A stretch of DNA of 33,130 nucleotides. Origin: a virus. Where the stretch lies: the IMG/VR virus record IMGVR_UViG_3300030060_000840, positions 1 to 33,130 of that record, one strand, 5' to 3'. Below are positions 22,637 through 30,239 of the stretch, piece by piece. Position 1 is the stretch's first letter, and each line of letters opens with the position of its first letter. The notes beneath the pieces are model-generated. The model saw only the letters and a list, made by a program, of their open reading frames with translations, was not told the DNA's origin and did not search any database. Both the position numbers and the translations under genes were made by a program.

Positions 22637-24025
22637 ATGACATTAGATATTAGTGCAACAAGTCCAAGAGTTCAATATACAGTAGGATCGTCGTCGACAA
22701 CAACATTTGCATATGGCTTTCCTATCTTTCAAGATGCTGATTTAAAAGTATTTGTAGGCTCAACACTTAAAACATTAACAACACATTACACTGTAACTGG
22801 TGCTGGTACTACAAGTGGTGGCAATGTTGTAATGACAACAGGTAATGAAGTAACTAATGCAGATGTAACGATTGTTCGTGATATTACAATATCCAGGACA
22901 ACTGACTTTCCCACTTCAGGTTCATTTCAGGTTGATAGTCTGAATACAGAACTAGATACAATCACAGCAGTACAACAAGAACTAGAAGATGACATTAGTC
23001 GATCACTAAAGCTATCAGATGAAGATGCAACGGCAACCTTAACTCTTCCCCTCAAAGATGCACGAAAAGGTAGATACCTTGCATTTAACGCAACAACTGG
23101 TAACGCAGAAGCTGGACCAACTCAAACAGATGCAACACTAATTGCTACTGTTACAACTGATATTGCAACACTTGCTGATCTACAAGATGGTACAACATTA
23201 ACTAATGGTCTTTCTAATCTAGCTGGTAAAGTAACAGAAATGGGTAGACTTGGTACAGCAGATGCTGTTGCAGATATGGCATTGCTTGGTACAACTGACG
23301 TCGTCGCTGATATGGCATTACTTGCAGTAACAGATGTAATTGCTGATATGGCTTTACTTGCAAATGCCGACGTCATTGCAGACATGAATACACTTGCAAC
23401 ATCAGATATAATTGCTGACCTAAATACTTTAGCAACATCTGATATTGTAACTGACATGAACTTACTTGCTACTTCAGCAAATGTAACTGCTATGGCAAAT
23501 TTAGGTACAAGCACTAATGTAACAAATATGGCTAACCTTAATGCTTCAGGTGTAATAGCAAACATTGCTACTGTTGCTGGTGATACTACAGAAATAAATG
23601 CAGTTGCTGGTAAAACTACTGAAATAGGTTTACTTGGTACTTCTGCCGTTGTTGAAGATATGGGATTTCTTGGAACGTCTGCTAATGTAACTGCTATGGG
23701 TTTACTTGGTACAAGTGCAGTTGTAGAGGACATGGGTTTTCTTGGTACTTCTGCAAATGTTACTGCAATGGGTCATTTAGGTACTTCTGCTAATGTTACA
23801 GCAATGGGATTATTAGGAACAAGTGCTGTTGTAGAAGATATGGGTTTCTTAGGAACTTCAGCTAATGTAGGTCATATGGCAACATTAGGAGCTAGTGGAG
23901 TTGTTGCTGATATAGCTACTGTTGCAACAGATATAGCAAATGTAAATACAGTAGCTTCAAACATTGGAACAATATCAGCCAAAGCAACAAAAGGGTTTGC
24001 TACAGCTATGGCGATTGCGTTGTGA
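22637..24025 (+). CDS. Tail fibre, T7 gp17-like N-terminus with a 12-residue repeat shaft
   Basis: 462 residues. Residues 1-150 match the T7-type tail-fibre attachment domain: SSTTTFAYGFPIFQDADLKV, ITISRTTDFPTSGSFQV and LNTELDTITAVQQELEDDIS are recognisable. Residues ~202-425 are about 20 tandem 12-residue units of the form MxxLGTSxxVxD, likely a trimeric helical or fibrous shaft. The end GFATAMAIAL is one I know from other marine podoviral fibres, so the gene looks complete although it has no receptor-binding knob. The tip is probably provided by the following small fibre-like proteins. Confidence 0.85.
   Translation: MTLDISATSPRVQYTVGSSSTTTFAYGFPIFQDADLKVFVGSTLKTLTTHYTVTGAGTTSGGNVVMTTGNEVTNADVTIVRDITISRTTDFPTSGSFQVDSLNTELDTITAVQQELEDDISRSLKLSDEDATATLTLPLKDARKGRYLAFNATTGNAEAGPTQTDATLIATVTTDIATLADLQDGTTLTNGLSNLAGKVTEMGRLGTADAVADMALLGTTDVVADMALLAVTDVIADMALLANADVIADMNTLATSDIIADLNTLATSDIVTDMNLLATSANVTAMANLGTSTNVTNMANLNASGVIANIATVAGDTTEINAVAGKTTEIGLLGTSAVVEDMGFLGTSANVTAMGLLGTSAVVEDMGFLGTSANVTAMGHLGTSANVTAMGLLGTSAVVEDMGFLGTSANVGHMATLGASGVVADIATVATDIANVNTVASNIGTISAKATKGFATAMAIAL
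23240..23911 (+). repeat. 36-bp coding tandem repeat in the tail fibre
   Basis: About 20 units of 12 codons. The unit pair MGFLGTSANVTA / MGLLGTSAVVED recurs with identical residues but different codons. For example, Ser is TCT in one copy and AGT in the next, and Gly, Thr and Val codons vary. The DNA repeat is therefore much weaker than the protein repeat. Confidence 0.8.
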
Positions 24026-24038
24026 ATAGGAGAATATA

Positions 24039-24374
24039 ATGGCACAAGATTTTGAACGTACAATAACTAAAGATATAGATGCAAGTTTGGTAGATATAAG
24101 AGCAACATCTAACTCTGATGATGCAATAGTTGGTTTACGATTAGCAAATACAACGACGTCGACAATAAATGCTGATGTTGCAATAACTGATAATAGTGGA
24201 ACTGTCCAGGCATATCTAATTAAAAATGCACCGATACCAAGTGGTTCATCATTAGAACTAATAGATGGTGGTGCAAAGATAGTTCTGCAATCAGGAGATA
24301 AACTTCAAGCAAAATCAGATGCAACAAACTCTATGGATGTTGTTGTGTCAGCAGTAGATACAATATCGGAGTAA
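24039..24374 (+). CDS. Small structural-type protein after the fibre
   Basis: 111 residues, with AGGAG 8 nt upstream. The pattern AQDFERTITKDIDASLVDIR, ATSNSDDAIVGLRLAN and later PIPSGSSLELIDGGAKIVLQ predicts a compact beta-sandwich. This type (SDDAIVGxRLAN) recurs in marine phages next to fibre genes. It may be a fibre adaptor or a small tail protein. Function is unproven. Confidence 0.6.
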   Translation: MAQDFERTITKDIDASLVDIRATSNSDDAIVGLRLANTTTSTINADVAITDNSGTVQAYLIKNAPIPSGSSLELIDGGAKIVLQSGDKLQAKSDATNSMDVVVSAVDTISE

Positions 24375-24380
24375 TAAATT

Positions 24381-25175
24381 ATGGGTCATGTAGGTAAAAC
24401 AGTAACACAGAATGTAGTATCAGGAAGTGAAATAACTGATGGTACAGTTACTGGTGCAGATTTAGCTAGTGACATTGCGATAAGTACAAGTGGTGCAATA
24501 ACTACTACTGGTGCTTTTACCTCTAAAGGCATAGATGATAATGCTGATGCTGTAGCTATGACTATAGATAGTTCAGAAAATGTTGGTATAGGAACTACAG
24601 GTCCAGTATCACCTTTGGGAACAAACTTTAAAGTTTTAGATATTAACAGTGGAGTTTGGGGTGGTAATATAAATTTTTCAGGAAATAGTGGTGGTTACAT
24701 TGGTAACAGACATTCTGGTAATGGTGGGCTAGGTTATTATGCTGTTTCTGGACAAGGACATGATTTTGCAGTAAATGGTTCTACTGATTCAGTTTTAAAT
24801 ATAGCATCAGATGGTGATATTACAGGAACTGGTTCTAGATTTAAATTTGGAGCAGCAGGTTCTAGGACTGTAATATCTCCAGGAACAGGTGTTACTGTTA
24901 CACTAGCAGATGATGCAACTTTTTCCGTAGCAGGTTATAGTGGTTCTTCGTCTGCAATGTTACTTATATATGACGCTGGTGGAGGAGGTGCAATGTTTTG
25001 GCATACCTATCAAAGCACAGTAACAAAAGTAGCTGGTGTTGGTGATTATGTTACTTCAGAAATAGATGGCAACACTTGTGTTCATAAAGCAAGTAATAAT
25101 CATGCAGTTAGTTTAACTAATAAAGAGGGTGCTTCCGTTAATTATTATATAATAGCAGTAGCAGCCTACGATTAG
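24381..25175 (+). CDS. Fibre-like/receptor-binding protein 1
   Basis: 264 residues. The N-terminal third is low-complexity (SEITDGTVTGADLASDIAIS), followed by TIDSSENVGIGTTGPVSPLG, the short NVGIGT-SP motif common in tail fibres and spikes. The rest is Gly/Ser-rich and beta-like (GYIGNRHSGNGGLGYYAVSG), ending VNYYIIAVAAYD, typical of a trimer-forming tip. It carries no CGWCG word. It is followed by a small partner gene 10 nt downstream. Confidence 0.7.
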   Translation: MGHVGKTVTQNVVSGSEITDGTVTGADLASDIAISTSGAITTTGAFTSKGIDDNADAVAMTIDSSENVGIGTTGPVSPLGTNFKVLDINSGVWGGNINFSGNSGGYIGNRHSGNGGLGYYAVSGQGHDFAVNGSTDSVLNIASDGDITGTGSRFKFGAAGSRTVISPGTGVTVTLADDATFSVAGYSGSSSAMLLIYDAGGGGAMFWHTYQSTVTKVAGVGDYVTSEIDGNTCVHKASNNHAVSLTNKEGASVNYYIIAVAAYD

Positions 25176-25185
25176 GGAGAAAAAA

Positions 25186-25473
25186 ATGACAATTCAAAGT
25201 ATAGTTATAGACAAATTAACAGAAGAAAAAGTAGACGAAAATAATACTAAATCTAATTCTGGAACTTTAAAAAAGAAAGTTGGTTTTAGAGTTACTAATG
25301 ATAAAGGTGATTTATTTATTATAGATAAATGGTTAACTATTGTAGATGGTAAATCAGATGATGAATATTCTAAAGAAGCATATGATTCATCTAAATCAGA
25401 GATAGATGCTTGGGATAATAGTTTTGCAAAGATAGGTAAAACATTTAACCCAGATACTGGAAAGATTGAGTAA
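25186..25473 (+). CDS. Small fibre-partner protein 1 (assembly protein candidate)
   Basis: 95 residues, with AGGGAG 7 nt upstream. It is charged, with a beta N-terminal half (TLKKKVGFRVTNDKGDLFII) and a helical end (SKSEIDAWDNSFAKIGKTFN). It sits between two fibre-like genes and overlaps the next by one base (TAATG). Small proteins in this position are often fibre-assembly chaperones or attach to the fibre base. No domain is recognised. Confidence 0.5.
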   Translation: MTIQSIVIDKLTEEKVDENNTKSNSGTLKKKVGFRVTNDKGDLFIIDKWLTIVDGKSDDEYSKEAYDSSKSEIDAWDNSFAKIGKTFNPDTGKIE

Positions 25474-26549
25474 TGCCATATATAGGTAAAGGTGCAAACG
25501 GATTTGGAATAAGAGAGAGGTATCGCTACTCTGCGAGTGGAAGCCAAACTGCATTTACTGGCAGTGATCTTAATAGCAAGACACTTCAGTTTGATAGTGG
25601 CTCTTTGTTAGATGTCTACCTCAATGGTGTTCTGTTAGATACAGCAGATTATAATACGTCGACGGCAAATACAGTTACACTAACCAGTGGTGCTACAGCT
25701 TCTGATGAAGTGATGATTGTAGTGTATGATGTCTTTAGCTTATCTGATGCTATGCCTAAAACTGGTGGTACGTTTAGTGGTGGGATAACTGGTACTACTG
25801 GTACGTTTACTGGCGATATAACTGTAGATACTACAACACTTAAAGTAGACAGTAGCAATAATAGAGTAGGTGTAGGCACAGCAAGTCCAGATACTGAACT
25901 TCATGTAAAAGGAGCAACAACTGTAGCAAATTTTGAAGGCACTGGTGGTAGTTCGTTTATAGGATTAAAAGATAGTGATGATGGCACTGTTGGCTTTATA
26001 GGAGTTGATGGTGGTTCTATAAAGTTTCAAACATCTGGTGGTAGTTATTCTGATAAATTAGTTATAGATGCAGATGGTATTATAACTAAACCTTTACAAC
26101 CTATGTTTGAAGTTACTAAAGGTAGTGAACAAACTTTATCTTCTGGAAGTTTAACTTTATTGACATTTGATACAGAAGTTTATGACCTTAATAGTGATTT
26201 TGATTTAAGTAACGATAGATTTATTGCTCCTGTTGCTGGTAAATATGTTTTTCAAGCATACATAACTACAGGAACTATGGTTGCTGGTGCTGGAATAGGT
26301 TTAGTTTGGCAAAAAACAACATCTGGTGGCAGTGAAAGTATTTTTAAACATGGTCATTCTCAATCAACTGAAATAAATATTACCTTTGGATTAAGTTCTA
26401 CTCTAGTTGTTGATTTAGGTTCTGGAGAAGGGATAAGACTTTATGGTTATCATGGTAGTGGTAGTAATCAAAGTTTTGGTGCTGCAAATAATCAATTTAG
26501 TGGCACAAATGCAAATAGTAACTATTGGTCTGGACAGTTAATAGGATAA
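25473..26549 (+). CDS. Fibre-like protein 2 with a C1q-like C-terminal domain
   Basis: 358 residues. Residues 1-95 form an attachment-type domain (RYRYSASGSQTAFTGSDLNS, LLDVYLNGVLLDTADYN, then VTLTSGATASDEVMIVVYDV). Next come MPKTGGTFSGGI, a TGT repeat, and DSSNNRVGVGTASPDTELHV. The final ~135 residues (DRFIAPVAGKYVFQAYI ... NSNYWSGQLIG) look like a C1q/TNF jelly-roll, a trimeric ligand-binding head. The CGTCGACG word occurs only in the N-terminal attachment part. Likely a receptor-binding protein. Confidence 0.75.
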   Translation: MPYIGKGANGFGIRERYRYSASGSQTAFTGSDLNSKTLQFDSGSLLDVYLNGVLLDTADYNTSTANTVTLTSGATASDEVMIVVYDVFSLSDAMPKTGGTFSGGITGTTGTFTGDITVDTTTLKVDSSNNRVGVGTASPDTELHVKGATTVANFEGTGGSSFIGLKDSDDGTVGFIGVDGGSIKFQTSGGSYSDKLVIDADGIITKPLQPMFEVTKGSEQTLSSGSLTLLTFDTEVYDLNSDFDLSNDRFIAPVAGKYVFQAYITTGTMVAGAGIGLVWQKTTSGGSESIFKHGHSQSTEINITFGLSSTLVVDLGSGEGIRLYGYHGSGSNQSFGAANNQFSGTNANSNYWSGQLIG

Positions 26550-26552
26550 TTT

Positions 26553-26882
26553 ATGGCAGTACAACTATACACAAAAGTAAAATTATATTTAGAAGCAAAC
26601 TCAAAAACTTGGGAAGTTGAACAAAGAAATATACATTTACAGAATGATGGTAAAGGTGACTATATTTATTCATGGAATGTAGATGGATTGAATAAACCTA
26701 CTGATGAACAATTAAAATCTTACGAAACAAATGCAAAAATAGAAGAAGCAAATCATAAAATAAGACAGACTAGAAAAACAGCCTATGGAGATATAGGTGA
26801 GCAACTAGATGAAATCTATAAAGATATTGATGCTTGGAAGGCAAGGATAAAAAAGATTAAAGATGATAACCCAAAGGAATAA
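26553..26882 (+). CDS. Small fibre-partner protein 2, tail-assembly-like
   Basis: 109 residues. A beta N-terminus (QLYTKVKLYLEANSKTWEVE) is followed by a helical C-terminus ending TAYGDIGEQLDEIYKDIDAW, then KARIKKIKDDNPKE. The Y-x-x-I-G-(D/E)-Q-L-D ... IK-x-x-NPK ending is shared with many small phage tail proteins near fibre genes. It probably helps assemble or cap the preceding fibre. It is followed 3 nt later by the next fibre-like gene. Confidence 0.6.
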   Translation: MAVQLYTKVKLYLEANSKTWEVEQRNIHLQNDGKGDYIYSWNVDGLNKPTDEQLKSYETNAKIEEANHKIRQTRKTAYGDIGEQLDEIYKDIDAWKARIKKIKDDNPKE

Positions 26883-26885
26883 CAT

Positions 26886-27422
26886 ATGAGTAATGCACGA
26901 AACCTTGCCAATCTGTTAGGAACTGGAACTACTGTACCGAGTGCTAAAATGCCTAGTGGTTCTGTACTACAAGTAAAACAAGCTGTTATAACTGGTACTT
27001 TTTCTACATCAAGCACTTCATTTGTTGACGTAACTGGTTTGACAGTTTCAATAACACCTTCATCAAGTTCAAATAAAATTCTAGTAATTGGTAATTGCCA
27101 AGTAATAGGTGGTGATGCTGGTGGTGGTTACACTATTTTAAGAGGTTCAACAGAAATTTATAGAGGTGACGCAGATGGTAGCAGACAAAGATTTTCTGTA
27201 ACTAATACTTATGCTCGTTCAGATAGTGCAAATTATTATAGTGGTGGAGCATCACAAGCAATATTTTTAGATTCACCAGGCACTACATCTTCAACAACAT
27301 ATAAAATTCAAGCAAAAATTCGTGCAACAGCATTATACATTGGTAGAACAAATTACGATTTAGATAATGATAATGCGTCAAGAAACCCATCATCAATAAC
27401 AGTTATGGAGATTGCAAATTGA
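26886..27422 (+). CDS. Fibre-like protein 3
   Basis: 178 residues. It starts SNARNLANLLGTGTTVPSAK, then MPSGSVLQVKQAVITGTFST, an opening I associate with marine phage fibre tips. The remainder is a single beta domain (GLTVSITPSSSSNKILVIGN, YTILRGSTEIYRGDADGSR) ending SSITVMEIAN, consistent with a trimeric jelly-roll. It overlaps the next small gene by 4 nt at its stop. Confidence 0.68.
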   Translation: MSNARNLANLLGTGTTVPSAKMPSGSVLQVKQAVITGTFSTSSTSFVDVTGLTVSITPSSSSNKILVIGNCQVIGGDAGGGYTILRGSTEIYRGDADGSRQRFSVTNTYARSDSANYYSGGASQAIFLDSPGTTSSTTYKIQAKIRATALYIGRTNYDLDNDNASRNPSSITVMEIAN

Positions 27423-27595
27423 GTGATATTATAAAATCAATATTAGCTATAAAATCAGATGCACAAGTAAGTGTGATTGATGAAGATGTAAATAAAATTA
27501 CTTGGCATGACGGCAATCCAACAAATATTTCTAATAAACAAATATTAGATAAACAAAATGAACTTATAGAAGAAGAAAAAAAATTAACTAAATAA
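27419..27595 (+). CDS. XkdW-like small tail protein (fibre partner 3)
   Basis: 58 residues from TTG 27419, which overlaps the stop of the fibre-like gene (TTGA). The product SDIIKSILAIKSDAQVSVID, then KITWHDGNPTNISNKQILDK, follows the XkdW pattern: I-x-A-I-x-P/S-D-A, then W-x-D-G-x-P, then an alpha-helical end. It was read by hand because it is below usual length cut-offs. It completes a third fibre-plus-small-partner pair. Role inferred: fibre assembly or attachment. Confidence 0.6.
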   Translation: MSDIIKSILAIKSDAQVSVIDEDVNKITWHDGNPTNISNKQILDKQNELIEEEKKLTK

Positions 27596-27614
27596 CCGAG
27601 ATGGATAAATTATA

Positions 27615-27836
27615 ATGACTAAGATGACAAAAATAGTAGAGGATTGGACTCATGCTATTGATTCTTTTAAGGTAATACCAAGAGCATTGATACTATTGTA
27701 TATGTATCTAACATATAAAACTGTGTTTTGGTATATGGGTTTGGAGTCACCAAGCCTGGAGCAGAGTGGTATGGTATCTGTGTTGACGTCGGCTAATGCT
27801 GTGGCAATGGGTTTGTTTATGGGTAGGTCTAGTTGA
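27615..27836 (+). CDS. Holin-like two-helix membrane protein
   Basis: 73 residues. A short polar N-terminus (KIVEDWTHAIDSFKVIPRA) precedes a transmembrane helix (LILLYMYLTYKTVFWYMGL) and a second hydrophobic segment (VSVLTSANAVAMGLFMG). It is the first gene of a four-gene lysis block that ends in lysozyme. Two-TM size and location suit a holin or antiholin, and a second holin candidate lies at 28031. The end overlaps the next gene's TTG by 4 nt. Confidence 0.6.
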   Translation: MTKMTKIVEDWTHAIDSFKVIPRALILLYMYLTYKTVFWYMGLESPSLEQSGMVSVLTSANAVAMGLFMGRSS

Positions 27837-28021
27837 CATGGTTGTTGGTTGTATTTCTTTCAGGAACAGTTCAGGAAAGTGTCTACTTCAGTGATCTGGA
27901 TTCGTGCCTTAGAATTGCACAAAAGATTAGGGCGCAAAACTATGATCCCTCTCTCGCTGGGGATAGCAAGATATGGGTCAAGGCTTACTGCGTTCCTAAG
28001 TCACTTCCTAAAAAAGAATAA
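27833..28021 (+). CDS. Small exported or anchored protein in the lysis block
   Basis: 62 residues from TTG 27833, overlapping the upstream stop (TTGA). A hydrophobic N-terminus (TWLLVVFLSGTVQ) acts as a signal or anchor. The rest is a small soluble domain with two Cys residues (SCLRIAQKIRAQNY ... AYCVPK) that could form a disulfide in the periplasm. Such proteins are frequent beside marine phage holins. A spanin-like role is possible, but no lipobox or coiled coil is seen. Confidence 0.5.
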   Translation: MTWLLVVFLSGTVQESVYFSDLDSCLRIAQKIRAQNYDPSLAGDSKIWVKAYCVPKSLPKKE

Positions 28022-28030
28022 GAGGTAAAT

Positions 28031-28432
28031 ATGTTTCAAAGTTTTATTGGACCTATTGCAAACTTAGCTGGTACTTGGTTACAAGGTAGAGTAGATAAAG
28101 CTAAAGCTGAAACAGAAGTTAAAGTAGCAAAAGCTAAAGCCGAAGCAAAAGTTTATGAGACTTCTGCAACATCAGATATGTTGAATGAACAAGCATTAAC
28201 TAGTCAGATGGCTGGAAGTTGGAAGGATGAATTTTGGACTATTATTTTTGGTGGTATTCTTGTGGCTTGTTTTGTTCCTTATACTCAGCCATATGTAAAG
28301 AATGGATTTGATTTCTTAAACTCAAGTACACCAGGCTGGTTCTCGACTTGCTTGTATATATGTATTGGATCTTCTTTTGGTTATCGCTTTGGTAAAACTG
28401 GATTACAATTAATGAATAAAAAAGGAAAGTAA
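28031..28432 (+). CDS. Holin-like membrane protein
   Basis: 133 residues, with AGAGG 7 nt upstream. The N-terminal half is an amphipathic Lys/Ala/Glu helix (KAKAETEVKVAKAKAEAKVY). After SWKDEFWTIIFGGILVACFV (TM1) comes a loop with QPYVKNGFDFLNSSTPGWFS, then a second hydrophobic region (CLYICIGSSFGYRFG). The GSWKDEFWT...TPGW layout is one I know from holin-like proteins adjacent to lysozyme in marine phages. It ends one base before the lysozyme start codon. Confidence 0.68.
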   Translation: MFQSFIGPIANLAGTWLQGRVDKAKAETEVKVAKAKAEAKVYETSATSDMLNEQALTSQMAGSWKDEFWTIIFGGILVACFVPYTQPYVKNGFDFLNSSTPGWFSTCLYICIGSSFGYRFGKTGLQLMNKKGK

Positions 28433-28433
28433 T

Positions 28434-28841
28434 ATGAACCTTGTCGACGTCATAAAAAAACATGAGGGTTGTCGTCTTGATATGTACAAAGATACAGTAG
28501 GTGTCTGGACAATCGGTTATGGTCACAACTTGGAAGAGGGAATAGATCAAGAAACAGCAGACTTTATTCTTGCTCGTGACTTAGAAAAACATTCTCAAGA
28601 GTTGGATAAGCATAAACCAATGTGGAGAGAGTTACCTGACCCAGCACAGATTGTAATTTTATCTATGCAATTCAACATGGGCTGGAATAGATTCTCAAAG
28701 TTTGTAAAATTTTGGGAAGCTATTGAGAAAAAAGACTACCAAACTGCTGGTAAAGAGATGGAAAACAGCCGTTGGTGGGGTCAAGTTAAATCTCGTGGAC
28801 CTGAGCTACAAGAGCTATTAGTAAGTATTTCTGAGGTATAA
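28434..28841 (+). CDS. Endolysin, T4-type lysozyme (GH24)
   Basis: 135 residues, a compact GH24 enzyme. The catalytic triad falls at exactly the T4 lysozyme positions: Glu11 (KKHEG), Asp20 (MYKDT) and Thr26 (GVWTIGYGH). Later parts include AQIVILSMQFNMGWNRFSKF and the C-terminal ENSRWWGQVKSRGPELQELL. It cleaves the N-acetylmuramic acid - N-acetylglucosamine bond of peptidoglycan. No signal peptide, so it needs the holin. It is the last gene of the late arm. Confidence 0.93.
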   Translation: MNLVDVIKKHEGCRLDMYKDTVGVWTIGYGHNLEEGIDQETADFILARDLEKHSQELDKHKPMWRELPDPAQIVILSMQFNMGWNRFSKFVKFWEAIEKKDYQTAGKEMENSRWWGQVKSRGPELQELLVSISEV

Positions 28842-28863
28842 ACACACACGGAGGTATTGTTTC

Positions 28864-28881
28864 ACCCCTCTGAGGGTCTTT
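28864..28881 (+). terminator. Weak terminator candidate at the convergent junction
   Basis: A short stem CCCT-CTG-AGGG (28866-28876) followed by TCTTTATAT, 24 nt after the lysozyme stop and at the stop of the opposing gene. The stem is only 4 bp, so the call rests mainly on position between convergent operons. Confidence 0.35.
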
Positions 28882-29158
28882 ATATCGACTCGTTTTTTTG
28901 TGATTTGGTACTTTCACCTAGTACACCAGCATATCCAGCTACATCTACGATACTATCATAGTGATCTGGAGTTTCAATTAGCCTGGTCAACTTCAAACCA
29001 ATAAGAATTATGCCAGCTTGTTGTGGTGTTACATGATAGTCAAGCACAAGTGAGATGATTTCAGAAAATCGTTCAAGCATTTTGTCTGGTGGACCATACT
29101 TATCTTCTCTGTCGTCGACTTGAACTTGTGCTTCACGAAGTATTTGTTTAGCTTTCAT
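28880..29158 (-). CDS. DUF6378-like protein
   Basis: 92 residues. The sequence QVDDREDKYGPPDKMLERFS, then LKLTRLIETPDHYDSIVDVA and GYAGV, is the DUF6378 pattern: a REDxYG-P N-terminus and K-xR-x(n)-D-x-x-D-xAGY C-terminus. Members are widespread in phages and are compared with MazG-like all-alpha nucleotide pyrophosphatases, though activity is unproven. It is the last gene of the right minus arm. The start overlaps the previous stop (ATGA). Confidence 0.8.
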   Translation of the reverse strand: MKAKQILREAQVQVDDREDKYGPPDKMLERFSEIISLVLDYHVTPQQAGIILIGLKLTRLIETPDHYDSIVDVAGYAGVLGESTKSQKNESI

Positions 29159-29325
29159 CTTATATACTTATAATAAAAGAATATATTAAACAATACTGAT
29201 ATTATTATTGCTAATGGAAACATAATTACAAAGAGATAAACATTTAACTCTTCATATGTCATTCCCATTATAGCTGAAACTTCTACTAGTGTTAGTACAC
29301 ACCAATCAAATATATCATCTACCAT
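29155..29325 (-). CDS. 56-residue membrane protein
   Basis: Read by hand from ATG 29325 to TGA 29155-29157. The product VDDIFDWCVLTLVEVSAIMG, MTYEELNVYLFVIMFPLAII and ISVLFNIFFYYKYIR has an amphipathic N-terminus, the motif GMTYEELNV, then one strong transmembrane helix. Short proteins with GxTYEExNV and a hydrophobic tail recur in marine phage genomes. Function is unknown. It overlaps the upstream gene by 7 nt and the downstream gene by 4 nt (ATGA). Confidence 0.65.
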   Translation of the reverse strand: MVDDIFDWCVLTLVEVSAIMGMTYEELNVYLFVIMFPLAIIISVLFNIFFYYKYIR

Positions 29326-29555
29326 ATCTGTAACACCTTTCTTGTTGAAATATATTTTGGTAGTCGAACTCTGTTGAAAGACTTTCGTATTTCTTTTTTG
29401 CCTTTACGTTTAGCTCTATCAAACAAATCTAAGTTCTCATTTGATTTGATAGCACCACCTAAAGGTGAGTTGCTTTTAATAACAATGGTTTCTGGTCGAT
29501 ATACACGACCATACTTATCCCATGTTTCTGCTCTTGGATCATCAATAAAACTCAT
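29319..29555 (-). CDS. Hypothetical basic protein
   Basis: 78 residues, ATG 29555 preceded by AAGGAGG. The N-terminus SFIDDPRAETWDKYGRVYRP suggests a small folded part; the C-terminus is basic (DRAKRKGKKEIRKSFNRVRL). It overlaps the upstream gene by 4 nt and the downstream one by 7 nt. No family recognised; nucleic-acid contact is possible from charge. Confidence 0.55.
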   Translation of the reverse strand: MSFIDDPRAETWDKYGRVYRPETIVIKSNSPLGGAIKSNENLDLFDRAKRKGKKEIRKSFNRVRLPKYISTRKVLQIW

Positions 29556-29812
29556 AACTTCCTCCTTATTCGTTTTCCTGTTAGTTTCATTGCTTCTAAT
29601 AAATTGTCAACATCCACTGGTGTTAAATATTTTACACGGCTCATAGAAATGTATTGAATATTTTTTTTTCGTATAAGGCGCAACATACTTGCTTCAGTTA
29701 TCTGATGTTGTTCTTCCCTAGCACACTTGGAACGAAGTTCAGTTGCAAGTTGCTTGAGAGATATAAGGTCTAGCATTTCCTTATATCTCTCTGAGATGTT
29801 AGAACTGGTCAT
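29552..29812 (-). CDS. Putative excisionase/MerR-like HTH protein
   Basis: 86 residues from ATG 29812, which overlaps the SSB-like gene's stop by 14 nt; a longer frame inside that gene is rejected. LISLKQLATELRSKCAREEQ, then HQITEASMLRLIRKKNIQYI, and later YLTPVDVDNLLEAM, resembles the winged-helix arrangement of small phage excisionase-like proteins (helix-turn-helix, then a strand and a LTPxDVDxLL helix). A DNA-binding architectural or regulatory role is likely. No integrase is visible, so excision is not implied. Confidence 0.5.
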   Translation of the reverse strand: MTSSNISERYKEMLDLISLKQLATELRSKCAREEQHQITEASMLRLIRKKNIQYISMSRVKYLTPVDVDNLLEAMKLTGKRIRRKL

Positions 29813-30239
29813 CCCACTGGTCTGGGTTTTTGAAACTGTCTTTGATTTCTTGTAACTTGTCGTCGGCAGTTTCGTTTGGTTCTGTTGTGATGTTGGCAGT
29901 GTCACTTGTCATTTTGTCAGTGACACTTGCTTTGAGATATTTAGTTCCTTCTTGAGCATGACCTTGAGGAAACTCATTTACCCAAAAAGCAATACGTCTA
30001 TCTTCACCAAATGGTCCAGAGAAGTCAGGTGCATTTGGGTTTGCATCTGTTTCTTTAATATATATTGGTGACACTTTCTGATAGAGTTCGTAATACTTTT
30101 CTCCATCCTTAGTTTGACAAGCCATTAACAAAGTATTCTTTTCTTCACCTTTGTTATTGACCTTACCAATGGCACGAAGAACTTGATCTGTTCTTGGTTT
30201 CCATAAGACACCTTTGTCTGTATCATCATAATCACTCAT
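29799..30239 (-). CDS. Putative SSB-like protein (acidic C-terminal tail)
   Basis: 146 residues. The beginning SDYDDTDKGVLWKPRTDQVL and a beta-rich core (TLLMACQTKDGEKYYELYQK, AFWVNEFPQGHAQEGTKYLK) resemble small DUF736-like or OB-type proteins. The final third is acidic and disordered, ending NPDQWDDQF, similar in kind to the acidic, Phe-terminated tip of SSB proteins that recruits partners. It is encoded directly after the ERF-type annealing protein (ATGA overlap), an expected partner. Assignment is tentative. Confidence 0.5.
   Translation of the reverse strand: MSDYDDTDKGVLWKPRTDQVLRAIGKVNNKGEEKNTLLMACQTKDGEKYYELYQKVSPIYIKETDANPNAPDFSGPFGEDRRIAFWVNEFPQGHAQEGTKYLKASVTDKMTSDTANITTEPNETADDKLQEIKDSFKNPDQWDDQF

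Noticed and set aside
23122-23733. 203-residue minus-strand open frame
   Set aside because: Antisense to the fibre repeats; its repetitive Ser/Ala/Val/Ile pattern is the mirror of the 36-bp units.
23240-23911. CRISPR-like spaced repeats
   Set aside because: Repeats are contiguous, codon-phased and protein-coding, with no constant DNA repeat or spacers.
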